Shown here piece by piece: positions 28,370 through 29,520 of a DNA stretch of 29,520 bases. A program made the translations under genes and the position numbers. Source of the stretch: Apostichopus californicus (lineage: Eukaryota > Echinodermata > Holothuroidea > Aspidochirotida > Stichopodidae); NCBI GenBank assembly GCA_020650975.1, contig JAIPMN010005556.1:10672-40191 (forward strand), written 5' to 3'. Within the stretch, counting starts at the first letter, position 1. Every line of letters begins with the position of its first letter. The notes below the pieces were generated by a model. The model saw nothing but the letters and a program-made list of their open reading frames with translations, did no database searches and was not told where the DNA came from.

Positions 28370-29060
28370 AGGCTTTTAGGTATCACTATACACTGAATGA
28401 GTTAAACCTACAGTAGGCTATGTTGAGGCCTAGTTATTGCTCCACTGAAGGTGTTGCATGAATATATAGCTGGCTGTCTGTTGGCCTAAAGTTCCACAGC
28501 AATGAAGGCATTTTAATCCTAGGCAATGTGTCAGCATTGGTATACTGCTCTTCTGAAGGTGTAACCCAAGGCTGTGTTGGCCTAGGTATCACTCCACTTG
28601 AAGATGTTGTTGCAGGACTGTTGCTAGTTATCTGTTGGCCTAAGAATGAAGTAATGAAGGTGTTCTAAACATATGCTGTGTGTTGGGCCTGTTGATCTTG
28701 GTACTGTTCCACTGAAGGTGTTGTAACCCAAGGCTGTGTTGGCCTACTGGTAGGTATCACTCCACTGAAGATGTTTCAGGCTATGTGTTGGCCTAAGCAC
28801 CTCAGCATTGAAGATGTCACAAGCCTAGGCTATTATGTTAGCCTATTTGGTGCTGTTCTACTGAAGGTGTAACCCAAGACGATGTTGCCCTAAGTATCGC
28901 TCAATTAAATATGTTTCAGGCTATGTGTTGGCCTAAGCACCTCAGCATTGAAGATGTCACAAGCCTAGGTTATTTGTTAACCTAAATTGGTGCTGTTCCA
29001 CTGAAGGTCAAATCCAAGACTATGTTGCCCTAGGTATCGCTTCATTGAAGATGTTGTAGC
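28370..29060 (+). repeat. Satellite-like array of about 14 units with a three-unit higher-order period
   Basis: Units of 41 to 58 bp start at 28370, 28415, 28468, 28521, 28569, 28624, 28673, 28731, 28778, 28827, 28877, 28918, 28967 and 29017. Each begins with an AGGCT-like box, then (G)TGTTGGCCTA, then a CTCCACTGAAGGTGTT-like box. Three subtypes follow in order. Type a has AGGTATC.CTCCACTGAAGATGTT, type b has GTGTTGGCCTAAGCACCTC, and type c has GGTGCTGTTC.ACTGAAGGTGTAACCCA. The a-b-c sets lie at 28415-28568, 28569-28730, 28731-28876 and 28877-29016, followed by a partial a. The two b units at 28778-28826 and 28918-28966 are nearly identical, so the right side is the most recently homogenised. 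No coding function is indicated. Confidence 0.92.
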
Positions 29061-29297
29061 ATGGTGGACTCATAATTGACGCACTTAAGGATTTGATTAA
29101 AGATGTCAAATTAACGAAAAATCCAAATCACTGTATGCAATTTTTCATATGTGTAGGTCCTCAGAAATGTAATTATCTCAAAATATTTATTGTTCTGTGC
29201 CTATGCAACGTACAATAGAGCAGAATTTGACCACAAAATGTCTGCCGTGTCAAGTTCTTTCATCCCCCTAAATTGACACATTCGTTGATAAGTTAAC

Positions 29298-29350
29298 TAT
29301 AGTGTAGGCCTAAGTATACATCCATTGACTTTGGATGCTGTTTGCTATGC
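29298..29350 (+). repeat. Detached unit of the 28370-29060 array
   Basis: GTGTAGGCCTAAGTATACATCCATTGACTTTGGATGCTGTTTGC resembles a type-a unit (TGTTGCCCTAGGTATC.CTTCATTGAAGATGTTGTAGC) but lies 240 bp outside the array. It suggests that the array was once longer or was broken by an insertion. Confidence 0.45.
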
Positions 29351-29466
29351 TCCGAGCCTCTAAGCTCAGACAGGTGAGGTCCCAGAGAGTAGTGGTATTA
29401 TATTGAGGTAAATTTGGTTATTTTGAGGGAGTAAGATTTCCAAATGCCCCAAAAATGTGCAAAACT

Positions 29467-29479
29467 GGGGGGGGGGGGG
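29467..29479 (+). repeat. G13 homopolymer
   Basis: Thirteen consecutive G close to the window end, equal in length to the run at 2898-2910. Confidence 0.95.
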
Positions 29480-29520
29480 TGTTAAAAGCTTAACAAAAAC
29501 CACAATTTGATCAGCATATA

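Noticed and set aside
28370..29060. CRISPR array
   Set aside because: Units are diverged along their whole length and directly abutting, with no constant repeat and unique spacers. The genome is evidently eukaryotic and there are no cas genes.
1..29520. Autonomous transposon, retrovirus-like element or endogenous virus
   Set aside because: No reverse transcriptase, integrase, transposase, capsid or polymerase motif is seen in any open frame, and no long terminal repeats or long terminal inverted repeats were found by eye.

Overview
This window looks like non-coding nuclear DNA from an animal, probably a marine invertebrate. It is AT-rich and packed with microsatellites, minisatellites and pure homopolymer runs. 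It has no ribosome-binding sites, operons or long open frames, and no recognisable RNA gene or transposase/reverse transcriptase. An echinoderm such as a sea cucumber or sea urchin is my best guess, based on overall texture (poly-G/poly-C runs, GGCCTA-rich satellite units, short dispersed repeats). That guess is an impression, not a homology result. The longest open frame that is not made of repeats is 162 codons, which is compatible with chance in a sequence this long. No entry is a confidently identified protein-coding gene.

Layout. 1-615: a poly-T acceptor-like site, a candidate last exon and a poly(A) signal. 620-2900: microsatellites, a CCACCC tract and an unrecognised 100-codon frame. 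4450-5292: an array of alternating 74- and 81-bp units. 6240-7160: the most CpG-rich stretch, with a CCG repeat, splice-like signals on both strands and a CTCF-like motif. 8178-12010: dispersed repeats of two families, here called R1 and R2. 12590-13080: a second CpG-rich island with a 118-codon frame. 13150-14800: pyrimidine tracts, a TCTG microsatellite array and an 11-bp minisatellite. 16867-17355: an unrecognised minus-strand frame. 17505-20325: R1 copies, an AT-rich degenerate repeat and small inverted repeats. 22808-23125: a nearly exact 156-bp tandem duplication. 24349-25095: abutting 3' and 5' splice-site sequences, a candidate terminal exon and a 3'UTR-like tail. 25947: the last R1 copy. 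28370-29060: a satellite-like array with a three-unit higher-order period.

How it fits together. The simplest reading is that most of the window is intron or intergenic spacer. Two weak hints favour a + strand gene spanning it: a possible recursive-splicing site at 24374/24375, and the fact that all six R1 copies share one orientation, which leaves their splice-donor-like core antisense to such a transcript. Neither is proof. The strongest direct observations are the repeat structures: the higher-order array at the 3' end, the A-B-B-A-B array near 4.7 kb, the 156-bp duplication, the R1 and R2 families, and eleven G or C runs of ten bases or more.
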